Shown here: positions 51,314 through 60,815 of the stretch, one piece after another
Layout: every line of letters starts with the position of its first letter
How positions within the stretch are numbered: the first letter of the stretch is position 1
Origin: JACKCR01 sp041390305
Lineage (GTDB): Bacteria > Eisenbacteria > RBG-16-71-46 > CAIMUX01
NCBI GenBank assembly: GCA_041390305.1
Contig: JAWKQE010000013.1
Span: forward strand, 62,001-126,000
DNA length: 64,000 nt
Reading direction: 5' to 3'
Notes under the pieces: model-generated
Told to the model about the DNA's origin: nothing
Seen by the model: the letters and a program-made list of their open reading frames with translations, nothing else
The model's database searches: none
Translations under genes and position numbers: made by a program

Positions 51314-51838
51314 ATGGACTTCGACCTGACCCACGGAACCGCGGTTCTGGAGCGCACACCCTCCGTTCTCCGCGCGCTTCTCGCCGGCCTTCCGGACGCC
51401 TGGACGACGCCGAACGAAGGCGGCGACTCGTGGAGTGCCTGTGATGTCGTCGGCCATCTGATCGACGGCGAAGAGGCGGACTGGATCCCCCGGCTCGAGA
51501 TCATCCTGGAGCAGGGAGAGAACCGCACCTTCCGGGCGTTCGATCGCCTGCGTCACAAGACGGAGCAGCGCGGTGTGCCGCTGGCGGACCGCCTGGACCG
51601 GTTCGAGACGGCGCGCCGGAGCAACCTGGCCCGGCTGAGGGAACTCGCGCTCACCCCGGAGCAGCTGGAACTCGAGGCGGAGCATCCCGCATTGGGGACG
51701 GTTACCGCGCGCCAGCTCCTCGCGACCTGGGTCGTGCACGATCTCGGTCATCTCGCGCAGATCAGCCGGGTGATGGCGAAGCAGTACCGCGACGCCGTCG
51801 GGCCCTGGCAGGAGTACCTCTCCGTCCTGCATCGGTAA
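51314..51838 (+). CDS. DinB-family protein
   Basis: 174 residues from ATG 51314, with AAGGAGG at 51299-51305. The four-helix DinB/YfiT fold is recognisable by WSACDVVGHLIDGEE (40-54) and VVHDLGHLAQI (140-150). The metal triad His48, His142, His146 is complete, so zinc or nickel binding is expected. Members include mycothiol- or bacillithiol-dependent transferases, but many are uncharacterised. The C-terminal tail (about 25 residues) ends LSVLHR. No partner gene is evident nearby. Confidence 0.88.
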   Translation: MDFDLTHGTAVLERTPSVLRALLAGLPDAWTTPNEGGDSWSACDVVGHLIDGEEADWIPRLEIILEQGENRTFRAFDRLRHKTEQRGVPLADRLDRFETARRSNLARLRELALTPEQLELEAEHPALGTVTARQLLATWVVHDLGHLAQISRVMAKQYRDAVGPWQEYLSVLHR

Positions 51839-51930
51839 GAGAGAGGGGAGGGCTGCGCGGGTCGGGTTCACGAGAGTTCCAGTGCGGAGCGACCCGTTCG
51901 CCTCGCCGGAGTGAGGCCGTGCGTCCTGCG

Positions 51931-53304
51931 TCAGTGCACGACTACGAACCGGCCGACGACCAGGTCGCCTCGTGGCCGCGGCGCCGGCGTATCCGACGAG
52001 GATCGGCTTCCACCGCCTTCGCGCAGCACGAGGAAGTACGACCCCGCCCGGAACTCCCGCGTGTCGACCGCCATCGTCTCGCGGATCCCGAGCGAAACCG
52101 GCACGCTCCGGATCTGACGACCGGCGACGTCCACGATGTCGAGCCGGCCGTTGAGGTCGCGTCGCGCTTCGAGAGTGAGCGTACGGGAGACGACGGTCGC
52201 GAGAGGCGCGAGTACGACGTCTCGTGCCGAGCGTTCCGGCCCGTCGACCGAAGGCTCGGCGGGGAGCTGCGAGTCCTCGGCTACATCTGCGCTGGAAAGG
52301 GTCGTTCTCGCGACCCGGAACCCGGCCGCCTGATACGGGAATCCGGGAGGATCCGCGTCCCGGTTCGCGCAACGCGTGTAGAGACCGGCATAGAAGAACC
52401 CTCCCCCACGAAGCACCTTCTTCGCACCGGAGGAAGGTCCGACGGGATCGACGTAGGTACCGCCGGGAAGGTCGCACTGGTGGAAGTCGTTGCACCACTC
52501 GGCGGCGTTTCCTCCGACGTCGAGCATTCCGTAGCCGTTCGCGCCTTCGGGTCGCGTCCCGACGGGCGCGGTCCAGAGGCCGCACTCGCCGGTACCGGCG
52601 CTGAAGTTCGCGAGGTCACAGGTCGGAAGGTCCTCACCCCATGGATAGCTTCGCTGGTCTCCGGACCGCGCCGCACACTCCCACTCCGCGTCGGTCGGGA
52701 GACGGTATCCGAGGGCTCCGTACGGATCGCCGTCGTTGCAGGTCCAGGTCGAGTGGTCGTAGGAGAGGGGGAGTCCCGCCTGGAGGTTCAGCCAGTCGCA
52801 GTAGGCCGCGGCACCGTTCCAGGACACCCGCTTCGCCGGGTGCACGGTGGGGTCGTAGCCCTCGGGGTACGCGCCGTTGATAGCCGCCTGGCTCTCTCTG
52901 ATCTCGAACAGTTCTGTCTGGGGGTCGAACCGGAGTTCCGTCAGGGACGAACTCACGTCGACTAGCAGAGTGCCCGTTCCGAGCAGGTCGACCACGCTCC
53001 CGTTCTCGACGGCGACGAGGTTCTCGTCGTAGGCCCATTGCAGGAGTTCCACATAGTCGGCATTCGTGATCTCGCGGATCCCGATCTCGAAACCACGCGT
53101 CAACGTGACGTCGCGAATCCCGGTGCCGCAGATCGCGGAGCTGTCGCCCATGACGAACGTGGAGGGCGGAACCGAGACCGTGGCGGGAACGGCGGCATGT
53201 GCGGCCGCGCCGGACATCGCGGCCGCTGCGGGAAGGAGCAGAGCAAACATCGCGCCGGCGAAGCACGAGCGACCAGCGGCCGGGGTCGTGACGGTGTTGT
53301 AGGT
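51931..53304 (-). CDS. SUMF1-domain secreted protein with FlgD-like end
   Basis: 457 residues from TTG at 53304, chosen because GGAG lies 5 bases upstream; ATG 53412 and ATG 53250 are alternatives. Signal peptide up to about residue 38 (AHA). Residues about 45-340 are a formylglycine-generating-enzyme/SUMF1 domain: VPPSTFVMGD, PAKRVSWNGAAAYCDWLN, YRLPTDAEWECAARSG, VGGNAAEWCND and VLRGGGFFY. Only the second of the two Cys of true generating enzymes is visible (YTRCANRD), so sulfatase activation is unlikely; many bacterial members bind glycans or regulate. Residues about 370-457 form an end module with RLDIVDVAGRQI and AGSYFLVL resembling FlgD. Confidence 0.83.
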   Translation of the reverse strand, partial: TYNTVTTPAAGRSCFAGAMFALLLPAAAAMSGAAAHAAVPATVSVPPSTFVMGDSSAICGTGIRDVTLTRGFEIGIREITNADYVELLQWAYDENLVAVENGSVVDLLGTGTLLVDVSSSLTELRFDPQTELFEIRESQAAINGAYPEGYDPTVHPAKRVSWNGAAAYCDWLNLQAGLPLSYDHSTWTCNDGDPYGALGYRLPTDAEWECAARSGDQRSYPWGEDLPTCDLANFSAGTGECGLWTAPVGTRPEGANGYGMLDVGGNAAEWCNDFHQCDLPGGTYVDPVGPSSGAKKVLRGGGFFYAGLYTRCANRDADPPGFPYQAAGFRVARTTLSSADVAEDSQLPAEPSVDGPERSARDVVLAPLATVVSRTLTLEARRDLNGRLDIVDVAGRQIRSVPVSLGIRETMAVDTREFRAGSYFLVLREGGGSRSSSDTPAPRPRGDLVVGRFVVVH

Positions 53305-53515
53305 CAAGGCAGCTCCATCGCAGTACGCGTCGAGTTGGTGAGGCACGCCGCGAGTGGCGCCCTCAATCTGCGGCATGGCGGCCGCCGACCGAGACGCGGC
53401 CGTGGATCGCATCGAGTGATGGGTGACGTGGGGAAGCTACCGAGAGACGGGGCCCCCGGTCAAACCGAACGGCAGACCGAAGGCCCCCGGGCGTGGAGGT
53501 GGTGTGGTGGAGTGG

Positions 53516-56500
53516 CTACTTCAGTCGGACGATCCGGCTCGACCGACGCTCGCCGTTCACTTCGATCGTGGCGAAGTACGTGCCCGCCGGCGCGGACGCG
53601 CCGTGGGTTCCGAGCGAGCCGTCCCACTCGACCCGATGCTCGCCCGCGGTGAGGTGATCGTCGAGCAGGTCCGCGACCCGGCGTCCGGCCGCGTCGAAGA
53701 GTGCCAGCCGTACGTCTCCTTCCGTGGCGAGCGCGAAGCGGATCGTCGTCGACGTGACGAACACCGTCGGCTCCGCGCGGAGGGCGATGCCTGTCTCGTC
53801 GGGAGCGAGGCCTCCCGGACCGCTCACCGGGTCCATCCATCCGTCTTCCAGGCCGGAGGTGTCGCCGCCGGTGCGGAAGTCGAACTCGGTGAGCGCATTC
53901 GCCCGGAGCGTGATCCAGGGAGACCGCGGCTGGGACGGATGGTTCGAGAGCGTCCGCATCCGCCAGCGGTACCGCTCTCCGGCTTCGAGCGTGAAGGCGA
54001 GCTCCTGCTCGAGCGCGGATCCGAGTGCACCGGGTGTTCCCGTGTCGACCCACGGACTGAGGAGTGTTCCGACGCCGTCGAACTCTTCGCCGAACCGCTT
54101 CACTTCCACTTCGAGCCGGACTTCATCCCTCCCCGCCGCGGAACGTGCCAGACCTTGGGTCACGACCTCGGCCGCATCGGCCCGGAGCGTCGGCGCGATC
54201 CGCGTCATTCCGTCCGTCTGCATCTGCTGCGGGAGACGGGCCGCGTTGAGCTCGTAGGCGCGGTCGATGTTGTTGAGCAGGAGGAGCGAGAAGCCTTCGT
54301 GCACGTTCGGGTGCTCGGCGCCGGGCGCCCCGATGAGGAGATCGACCGTGCCGTCCGCGTCGACGTCGCCGCACGCGACCGCGCTTCCGAACCACGCGAG
54401 CGGGGAACCTCCGTCCCATCCGATCACGCCGCCGGTGAACGGCGCGTGCCAGACGATGATCTGTCCTTCCTCCAGGGTACCGTTCGTCATGTAGGGCCGG
54501 CCGAAAACGAGGTCCGAGAGACCATCGTGGTTGATGTCGGCGCCGAGGATGCACGCGCCCGCCTGCGCTCCGACGCCACCTGAGTTGATCGCAGCGAGAG
54601 CGGTCGTCTCGATCGTCGTGCCGGTGCTGCGGTAGATGCGTGCGGAGCCGCCGTCCACGGCAGTGCCGTCGAAGAGCGGGGCTCCGATCATGACGTCGCT
54701 GTACCCGTCGCCATCGACGTCGCCACCGAAGCTGACGTCGTGTCCGAACCGCATCCCGCTCTGCTCGCCGAACTGAGACCACACTTCGGTCATGTCACCG
54801 TTCGACGAACCGGTGAAGACGTGCACCTGCCCCGTCCCTCCGTCATAGCCGGGGGAGCCGATGATGACGTCCGCGTAGCCGTCGGCGTCGATGTCGCCCG
54901 CGCCCGAGACGGAGTATCCGCAGTTCGCGTCTTCTCCCGTTCCGTACGTGCGCCAGACGGGAGCGGACAAGGTTCCGTCCGCGCTTCCCAGGTGGAGGTT
55001 CGTGCGTCCCTGTCCGACGAAGGTGTCCCGGGCGAGGGGCGCCCCGATGAGGAGGTCGGCGAAGCCGTCCGCGTTCACGTCGCCTGCGTTCGCGACATCG
55101 AAGCCGAACTCTTCTCCCTCGCCTTCTCCCCCGAGGACGCGGGAAGGAGAGGCGGGAAGGCCGGCCGCGCTGCCGTCGTAGATGTGGACGCGTCCCGTCT
55201 CCGACTCCGTGCCCGGCGCACCGACGACGAGGTCGTCGTATCCGTCGTGGTTCGCGTCGAGTGCGGCCACCGCGATGCCGAACCGCTGCCCGCTCATCGT
55301 CCCGAAGGCACTCCAGTCCTCCGCGGTGAACACGCCCGTCTCGGGGCCGTAGTAGACCCAGACGCCGCCTGCGTCGACCGCGGAGCCTGCATCCCAGAAC
55401 GGAGTCGCGGTGACGAGGTCGTCGAACCCGTCGCCGTCGAAGTCACCGAGTGCGACGGCCGATCCGTAGTACGCGAACTCCTGATCCTTCTCGCCGACCC
55501 AGGAGATCGCGTAGGGACGATCGATCCCGCCCGTCCAGATCGCGACCCGTCCTTCGCCGTTCTCGGGGTCGCTCGCGAATGGACCGCCGACGATCACGTC
55601 TCCGTAGCCGTCGCCGTCGACGTCACCGGCCGAGCCGAGCGAGTAGCCGAGCTCCGCGAGCGGGAGTTCGCCTTCCGCGACCCAGTCCGGGTCTGCGTTC
55701 GGCCCGAACTGTCCGCCGAGGTAGAGGTAGGCGCGGCCTTCGCGGTCGTCCGGCGCCGACACCCAACGGGCGCCGACGAGGAAGTCCGAGTAGCCGTCGC
55801 CGTTCACGTCACCCGCGGTGGCGACGCAGTATCCGTACTGCGCGAAGAGGCCGAGTGGATCGTCGCTCCAGTCCGCGGTCGTCGAGACGCCACTCGCCGA
55901 TCCACGGTAGAGGAAGGCGCGTCCCTCGCCGCCGTTCTGGAAGGGCGATCCGACGAGCAGGTCGGCGTAACCGTCGCCGTTGACGTCGCCCGCGGGGGCG
56001 ACGCAGCGGCCGAAGCCGTCCAGTCCGTTCGAGACCGTCGTGCTCGCCGTATTCGCGGGGCCGGAAGCGCTCCCGTGATAGACGAAGACGAAGCCGTGGT
56101 TCTCGGCGCCGACGGCGACGTCGTCGTAGCCGTCCCCGTTGACGTCGCCGAGCCCCGCGACCGACGTGCCGAAGTTGCCGTCCGCCCACGGATCGAGCTG
56201 CGTCCAGTCCGGGTTCGCACTCACGCCGCTCGGGCCGCCGTAGTAGAGGTAGGCCGCGCCGTTCCGGCTCATCGGCACGAACTCGAGGCTCGCGCCCACG
56301 ATCACGTCGTCGTAGCCGTCCCCGTTGACGTCCCCCGCGCTGGCCACGGACACGCCGTACCCGGTGCCGACACCGCCCTGGGCGGGAAGGGTGAGCATCT
56401 GGTCCGCCGTTCCCGACACGCCCGCGGCGCCTCCGAAGTAGAGGAAGGCCGCGCCACGGTACGTGTCGCCGATGTCGTAGTACGGCGTTCCGATGATGAG

Positions 56501-56965
56501 GTCGCCGATCCCGTCGCCGTTGACGTCGCCCGCCGCGCTCACCGAGAAGCCGAAACGGATGCCGGGGAGTCCGCTGTCGATCGTGGACGGCGCGGACATG
56601 CCGGAAGGGCCGCCGTAGTAGACGGACACGCGTCCCTCGTCGACGAAGGTGGCGTCGAAGCCGGTCGCGCCGACGACGACATCGCTGTAGCCGTCGCCGT
56701 TGAGGTCACCGGCGGTCGCGACGGAGAATCCGTACTCCGCGCCGGCCTGGTTCCCTTCGTCGGCGAAGGAACCGGTGAGGGTGGCGCTCGCGGTGTGTGG
56801 CGCGAGAAACGTCAGAGTCGATGCGACGATGGCGGCGACAGTCGCGACACCGCGGAGACCGAACAGACCGTCGCGGGCTGCGAGACCGTCGCGGTCCACG
56901 ATTCCGTCGCGGTGGGCGACATCCGCGGACCGCGACACGATCCGGTGCTTCGAGGCGGGGGACAT
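53516..56965 (-). CDS. FG-GAP/integrin-like beta-propeller secreted protein
   Basis: 1,149 residues from ATG at 56965, with AGGAGG 6 bases upstream. Signal peptide with the hydrophobic core ATVAAIVASTLTFLA. Residues about 60-880 hold about 14 FG-GAP repeats of the form GDVNGDGYDDVVVGA; each Asp-rich loop would bind calcium. The fold is a seven-bladed propeller or two of them, as in integrins and bacterial adhesins. A FlgD-like module ends the protein: RLALFDAAGRRVADLL, ASAPAGTYFATI and SRIVRLK. An adhesive or structural surface role is inferred. Confidence 0.93.
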   Translation of the reverse strand: MSPASKHRIVSRSADVAHRDGIVDRDGLAARDGLFGLRGVATVAAIVASTLTFLAPHTASATLTGSFADEGNQAGAEYGFSVATAGDLNGDGYSDVVVGATGFDATFVDEGRVSVYYGGPSGMSAPSTIDSGLPGIRFGFSVSAAGDVNGDGIGDLIIGTPYYDIGDTYRGAAFLYFGGAAGVSGTADQMLTLPAQGGVGTGYGVSVASAGDVNGDGYDDVIVGASLEFVPMSRNGAAYLYYGGPSGVSANPDWTQLDPWADGNFGTSVAGLGDVNGDGYDDVAVGAENHGFVFVYHGSASGPANTASTTVSNGLDGFGRCVAPAGDVNGDGYADLLVGSPFQNGGEGRAFLYRGSASGVSTTADWSDDPLGLFAQYGYCVATAGDVNGDGYSDFLVGARWVSAPDDREGRAYLYLGGQFGPNADPDWVAEGELPLAELGYSLGSAGDVDGDGYGDVIVGGPFASDPENGEGRVAIWTGGIDRPYAISWVGEKDQEFAYYGSAVALGDFDGDGFDDLVTATPFWDAGSAVDAGGVWVYYGPETGVFTAEDWSAFGTMSGQRFGIAVAALDANHDGYDDLVVGAPGTESETGRVHIYDGSAAGLPASPSRVLGGEGEGEEFGFDVANAGDVNADGFADLLIGAPLARDTFVGQGRTNLHLGSADGTLSAPVWRTYGTGEDANCGYSVSGAGDIDADGYADVIIGSPGYDGGTGQVHVFTGSSNGDMTEVWSQFGEQSGMRFGHDVSFGGDVDGDGYSDVMIGAPLFDGTAVDGGSARIYRSTGTTIETTALAAINSGGVGAQAGACILGADINHDGLSDLVFGRPYMTNGTLEEGQIIVWHAPFTGGVIGWDGGSPLAWFGSAVACGDVDADGTVDLLIGAPGAEHPNVHEGFSLLLLNNIDRAYELNAARLPQQMQTDGMTRIAPTLRADAAEVVTQGLARSAAGRDEVRLEVEVKRFGEEFDGVGTLLSPWVDTGTPGALGSALEQELAFTLEAGERYRWRMRTLSNHPSQPRSPWITLRANALTEFDFRTGGDTSGLEDGWMDPVSGPGGLAPDETGIALRAEPTVFVTSTTIRFALATEGDVRLALFDAAGRRVADLLDDHLTAGEHRVEWDGSLGTHGASAPAGTYFATIEVNGERRSSRIVRLK

Positions 56966-57112
56966 GGAGACCTCCTGTGTGGGCTTGGATTCCGGCCGGG
57001 GCGTGTTCCGGCGACTCTGCCGGGAGAACACGCCTCTCGCCCGAAAGCGCACAGGAGGGGCCGGGCGGTCCGGATGAGGCCCCGCGGGGCTCCATCCGGC
57101 CACCCGCCGGGG

Positions 57113-59161
57113 TCAGGGCAGGCGAACGAGGCGGAGCGGAGTGCTCTGCCCGTCGGGAGTCCCCATCGGACGTGCGAAGTAGTTGCCGGCGGGTGCCTTG
57201 CGTCCCGCGTCGTCCGTGCCGTCCCAGGTGGCCTGGAAGCCGCCGTCGGTCGATCTCGTGGCGATCGATTTCACCTGGCGACCCGAGGCATCGAAGATCG
57301 CGACCCCGCGGACGCTCGTCGACCCGTCGGCGGACGAACTCCCGTCCATGAGCGAACTCCTGCCCGCGACGGAGCTCGGCCCATCGGAAGACGTCGCCTC
57401 CGTGAGTGACGTCCCTCCCTCGAGTGAGTTTCCATCCGCGAGTGAGACCAGGATCGTCACGTCCTCACGCGACGGATTCGGCTGCGCGCTCATTCGGAAA
57501 CGCGCCGTGATCGCGTCGCCCGGGTTCTCCGGGAACGGGCCCTCACCCGGTACGGAGCTGACGTCGTTCGGGACCTGCGCGACCCAGACGTCCTGCTCAC
57601 CCCGTCGGGAGTCCTGATAGAACGGGTACGCGGTGGTCGCCGTGGCCGCGATGCCGTTGTAGTCGCCGATGAAGTCGAGCGTCGTGTCGTGGGGGAGCAC
57701 GACCGGGAAGCCGGATCCCGTCACACGGACATTCGCTTCGAACGTCGCGCCGCCGTCGAGAGACTTCGCGTAGTAGACGTCGATGTCGCTCGGGTCGTTC
57801 CGCCGGTCGTACCAGACGACGTGGGCGACGCCGTTCGGATCGAACGTGACCCAGGGGAACCACTGCGCGCCCGTGCCCGCGTCGTCGTTGACGCGCACGG
57901 GTGACGACCAGGTCACGCCGCCGTCGGTCGAACGCACGGCGAGGATGTCGGGGTTCCCGAAGAATTGGTCGTTCCAGACGACGAGGAGATCACCGGTGAT
58001 CGGGTTCGCCGCGGCCGAGGGGAGGTTGACGATCCGGAATCCGCCGGGGAACGTCGACGGGAGCGGGTTCATCTCGACGATGCCCCGGTCCGGGCTCCAG
58101 CTCGCGCCCAGGTTCGTCGAGCGCGACACCCAGAGGCTGTCCTGGAAGCTGTCCCGCCAGAAGACGAAGTAGTCACCGTTCGGCGCGATCACGGGGCAGG
58201 CGCCGTTTCCGGCCGTCGAGTTGTTCGAGAGGATCGTGTTCGCGCCGAACGTGAGTCCTCCGTCGAGCGAGCGCGCGGTGCGGATCTTGGCCGGCGAGAA
58301 TCCGAAGTCGGCCCAACCGACGAGGACTTCGCTTCCCCGGACCGCGATGTACGGCTTGTCGTCGAAGGTGCTGTTGCCGCTCGCGTCGACCGGGCTCGAC
58401 CAGGTCGCGCCGTCGTCGGTCGAGCGCCGCACGTAGATGTCGACGTCGCTCCCGCCGGGGCCGCCGCTCGCGAGATAGCCGTAGAACCAGACGCCGCCAC
58501 CGGCGGACTTGACGGCCGGGTCGCTCATCACGGTGTGACCGGAGAGCGCGGTCGATGCCCAGCTGGCGCCGCCGTCGGTCGAACGTCCGACGCCCATGAC
58601 GAGGGAGGAGGCCGTGTACTGATTCCACCCGGCGATCAGAGTGCTTCCGTCCGCATCGATGCTGGTCTCGTTCTGCGTGTGTCCGTCGTCCGGCCCGAGC
58701 CGCTCCTCGGCGAACGGCGATCCGAGAGAGGGCTCGCCTCCGCCGTCTCCACGTTGTGCCGTCTCGTCCGAGCGCCGCGTCGGCACCTCATCCGCCCGTG
58801 GTGCCGTTGTCTCGTCCGTCTTCGGCGTCGTCTCCGCATCCGCATCATCGTTCCGGACACCGTCCCGCCAGATCACGTCGAGGGGGAGCCGGTAGCCGAG
58901 CTCGTCGCGTGTGCCGGGTTCGATCCGGACTCCCTCCGTCGAGAAGACGGGGCCGACGAGCGGGGGCTGCGTCTTTAGTTCCGCCGGGATCCCCGCCATC
59001 CCGCGCGCCGTGGGCGGCGCCGGCGGCCGCTCGCCGCCGATCCGATGGAGGGACCAGGCTCCGAGAGCGATCCCGGCGAGGGCGAGTCCACCCAATCCAA
59101 GCGAGAGACGACGACTGCCGGCGCGGCGAGGCTGCCGGGCATCAGGTCCGGTGCGGAGCAT
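57113..59161 (-). CDS. Secreted BNR/exo-sialidase-like propeller protein with FlgD-like end
   Basis: 682 residues from ATG at 59161; AAAGGA lies 9 bases upstream, and the start overlaps the GNAT stop by one base (TGATG). Residues 18-36 are a hydrophobic membrane or signal segment. A Thr/Asp/Glu-rich linker follows (about 85-140). Repeats RSTDGGASW, RSTDDGATWS, RSLDGGLTF, RSTNLGASW and RSTDGGVTW (about 160-470) are BNR/Asp-box elements of a sialidase-like propeller. Ser/Thr-rich residues 540-585 precede an end module (VAIFDASGRQVKSI, GRKAPAGNYFARPM, LRLVRLP). The sialidase catalytic Arg triad was not identified; the substrate is unknown. Confidence 0.9.
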   Translation of the reverse strand: MLRTGPDARQPRRAGSRRLSLGLGGLALAGIALGAWSLHRIGGERPPAPPTARGMAGIPAELKTQPPLVGPVFSTEGVRIEPGTRDELGYRLPLDVIWRDGVRNDDADAETTPKTDETTAPRADEVPTRRSDETAQRGDGGGEPSLGSPFAEERLGPDDGHTQNETSIDADGSTLIAGWNQYTASSLVMGVGRSTDGGASWASTALSGHTVMSDPAVKSAGGGVWFYGYLASGGPGGSDVDIYVRRSTDDGATWSSPVDASGNSTFDDKPYIAVRGSEVLVGWADFGFSPAKIRTARSLDGGLTFGANTILSNNSTAGNGACPVIAPNGDYFVFWRDSFQDSLWVSRSTNLGASWSPDRGIVEMNPLPSTFPGGFRIVNLPSAAANPITGDLLVVWNDQFFGNPDILAVRSTDGGVTWSSPVRVNDDAGTGAQWFPWVTFDPNGVAHVVWYDRRNDPSDIDVYYAKSLDGGATFEANVRVTGSGFPVVLPHDTTLDFIGDYNGIAATATTAYPFYQDSRRGEQDVWVAQVPNDVSSVPGEGPFPENPGDAITARFRMSAQPNPSREDVTILVSLADGNSLEGGTSLTEATSSDGPSSVAGRSSLMDGSSSADGSTSVRGVAIFDASGRQVKSIATRSTDGGFQATWDGTDDAGRKAPAGNYFARPMGTPDGQSTPLRLVRLP

Positions 59162-59754
59162 CAGGTGCGTTCCTTTCGTAGGACGGAGTAGACGTAGAGA
59201 TCGTGAGGCTCTTCGCCCTTCACGGTCAACGCCGCTCTCAGCGTCCCTTCCCGGGTCATGGCCGCGCTCTCCGCCACCTTCTGGCTCGCGACGTTCTGGG
59301 TGCTGCAGTGCCAGGAGATCCGCTCCCAGTGCCAATCGGCCCACGCCCACTCGAGCAGCGCCGCCAGTACCCGCTTTCCGAATCCGGAACCCGCGCGATC
59401 GGCCCGGATCCACATCCCGGCTTCGCACCGCTTCTGCTCGAGAGGCCCTTCCCGGAGATGGAAACCGGTGCCACCCAGTACCTCGGACTCGTCCTTCGAG
59501 AAGATCCCGATGATGAAGTCCTCGTGGAGCAGATAGCGGGCGTGGAACTGACGGACCCGCTTCTCCACTGCGGCCGGGTCCTCCTCGGGAACGGCCCAGT
59601 ACATGAACCGCTTGAGGTGGTCGTAGGACGCGTTGAGCGCCGCGGCGAGTGGGACACCGTCCCCGGGCCGGAACGAGCGGAGTACGAACTCCGATGTCTC
59701 CCAACGGTCTGGAGCGAGGAATGCGGATGCATGGTTGCTCTCGGGGCTCGGCAT
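59161..59754 (-). CDS. GNAT acetyltransferase (RimJ/RimL type)
   Basis: 197 residues from ATG at 59754, behind AGGGAGG with 5 bases spacing. The acetyl-CoA loop is RAGSGFGKRVLAALLEWA (120-137, the RxxGxG/A motif). Other marks of the RimJ/RimL branch are FVLRSFRPGDG, EVLGGTGFHLRE and HCSTQNVASQKVAE. These enzymes acetylate protein N-termini or small amines; the target here is undetermined. It is the first gene of a two-gene minus-strand unit with the BNR protein behind it; a co-function is not obvious. Confidence 0.92.
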   Translation of the reverse strand: MPSPESNHASAFLAPDRWETSEFVLRSFRPGDGVPLAAALNASYDHLKRFMYWAVPEEDPAAVEKRVRQFHARYLLHEDFIIGIFSKDESEVLGGTGFHLREGPLEQKRCEAGMWIRADRAGSGFGKRVLAALLEWAWADWHWERISWHCSTQNVASQKVAESAAMTREGTLRAALTVKGEEPHDLYVYSVLRKERT

Positions 59755-59822
59755 CGGCGCCTCCCTTTCGTCGGTCGGCCCGCCAAGCAGCCGAAACCTG
59801 GGGGATGGTGGAACGCAGGGAC

Positions 59823-59846
59823 AAAAAACCTCGACGGAGGTCGAGG
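59823..59846 (-). terminator. Intrinsic terminator on the minus strand between divergent genes
   Basis: CCTCGAC (59829-59835) and GTCGAGG (59840-59846) pair perfectly around a GGAG loop. Read on the minus strand the stem is followed by six T (59828-59823). It sits 70 bases upstream of the GNAT start and 22 bases upstream of the aminopeptidase start, so it could stop antisense transcription or act as a leader attenuator of the minus-strand genes. Confidence 0.7.
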
Positions 59847-59868
59847 CTCGGGCCACAATACCTGCCTT

Positions 59869-60678
59869 ATGCGAGTCCGGAACAGAAAGATCGAGCTCAA
59901 GTCCTCCGCCGACCTCGAGGCGATGCGTGTCGTTTGCCGTCTGGCGGCCGACACTCTCTGCAAGGTCGACGGGATCCTCCGTCCCGGGATCACGACGGAA
60001 GAGATCAACGCCTTCGTGCACGAAGACACCCTGGCGAAGAATGCGGTGCCGGCTCCGCTCAACTACCGCGGCTTCCCCAAGAGCACCTGCACTTCGATCA
60101 ACGAAGTGGTGTGCCACGGCATTCCCGGTGCGCGTGTTCTCGAGCCCGGGGACATCATCAACGTCGACATCACCCACATCTTCGACGGCTACTACGGGGA
60201 TACGAGCGCGACGTTCTACATCGGTGAGCCGAACGACGAGGCCAAGCACGTCGTGGAGGTCTGCCGGCGCTCGCTCGAACTCGGGATGGCCGAGGTCCGC
60301 GACGGGGCCAGGCTCGGGGACATCGGCGCGGCGATCCAGGAGTTCGTGGAAGGCCACGGCTGCAGCGTCGTGCGGGACTTCGTCGGGCACGGGATCGGGC
60401 GCAAGTTCCACATGGAGCCGATGGTGAGCCATGTCGGAAAGCGCGGGAACGGGCCCAAGCTCAAGACCGGGATGGTCTTCACGATCGAGCCGATGATCAA
60501 TCTCGGGAAGCCCGACGTGCAGATCCTCGACGACGGTTGGACGGCCGTGACCACGGATCGGTCGCTCTCCGCGCAGTTCGAACACACCATCGTCGTCACC
60601 GATACGGGTTGCGAGATCCTCACCGAAAGGAATCGGCCGCTGCTCCAGAGCGAGCGGTACCCGGACTACTTCGGATAG
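59869..60678 (+). CDS. map: Type I methionine aminopeptidase
   Basis: 269 residues from ATG 59869; no good ribosome binding site precedes it, and the 22 bases before it follow a hairpin. All five metal ligands are present at the expected spacing: Asp100, Asp111, His174, Glu207 and Glu238, each shifted by three relative to E. coli MetAP. His83 in VCHGIP is the conserved active-site His. It removes the initiator Met from nascent cytoplasmic proteins, an essential housekeeping step. The ribosomal neighbours often seen with map (secY, infA) are absent here, so this may be a second copy. Confidence 0.97.
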   Translation: MRVRNRKIELKSSADLEAMRVVCRLAADTLCKVDGILRPGITTEEINAFVHEDTLAKNAVPAPLNYRGFPKSTCTSINEVVCHGIPGARVLEPGDIINVDITHIFDGYYGDTSATFYIGEPNDEAKHVVEVCRRSLELGMAEVRDGARLGDIGAAIQEFVEGHGCSVVRDFVGHGIGRKFHMEPMVSHVGKRGNGPKLKTGMVFTIEPMINLGKPDVQILDDGWTAVTTDRSLSAQFEHTIVVTDTGCEILTERNRPLLQSERYPDYFG

Positions 60679-60815
60679 GGGGAAGTGCGCCCCACATGGG
60701 CCCACTCCCCGCTTTCGAGACGCCGGTGACAGCGACTCCCGTTGCGATGACTCAGTAACCAGGAAGTTCCCCGTTCATCGATAGGATGTCCTTCATCCAT
60801 AGGAGCCGGGTACCC

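Noticed and set aside
53423..54583. 386-codon plus-strand frame near the FG-GAP C-terminus
   Set aside because: Shadow of the minus-strand gene; it runs from the gap into a region where the opposite frame carries the FlgD-like module.
54740..57409. 889-codon plus-strand frame opposite the FG-GAP protein
   Set aside because: Repetitive only because the opposite-strand FG-GAP repeats are; no independent start site or domain.
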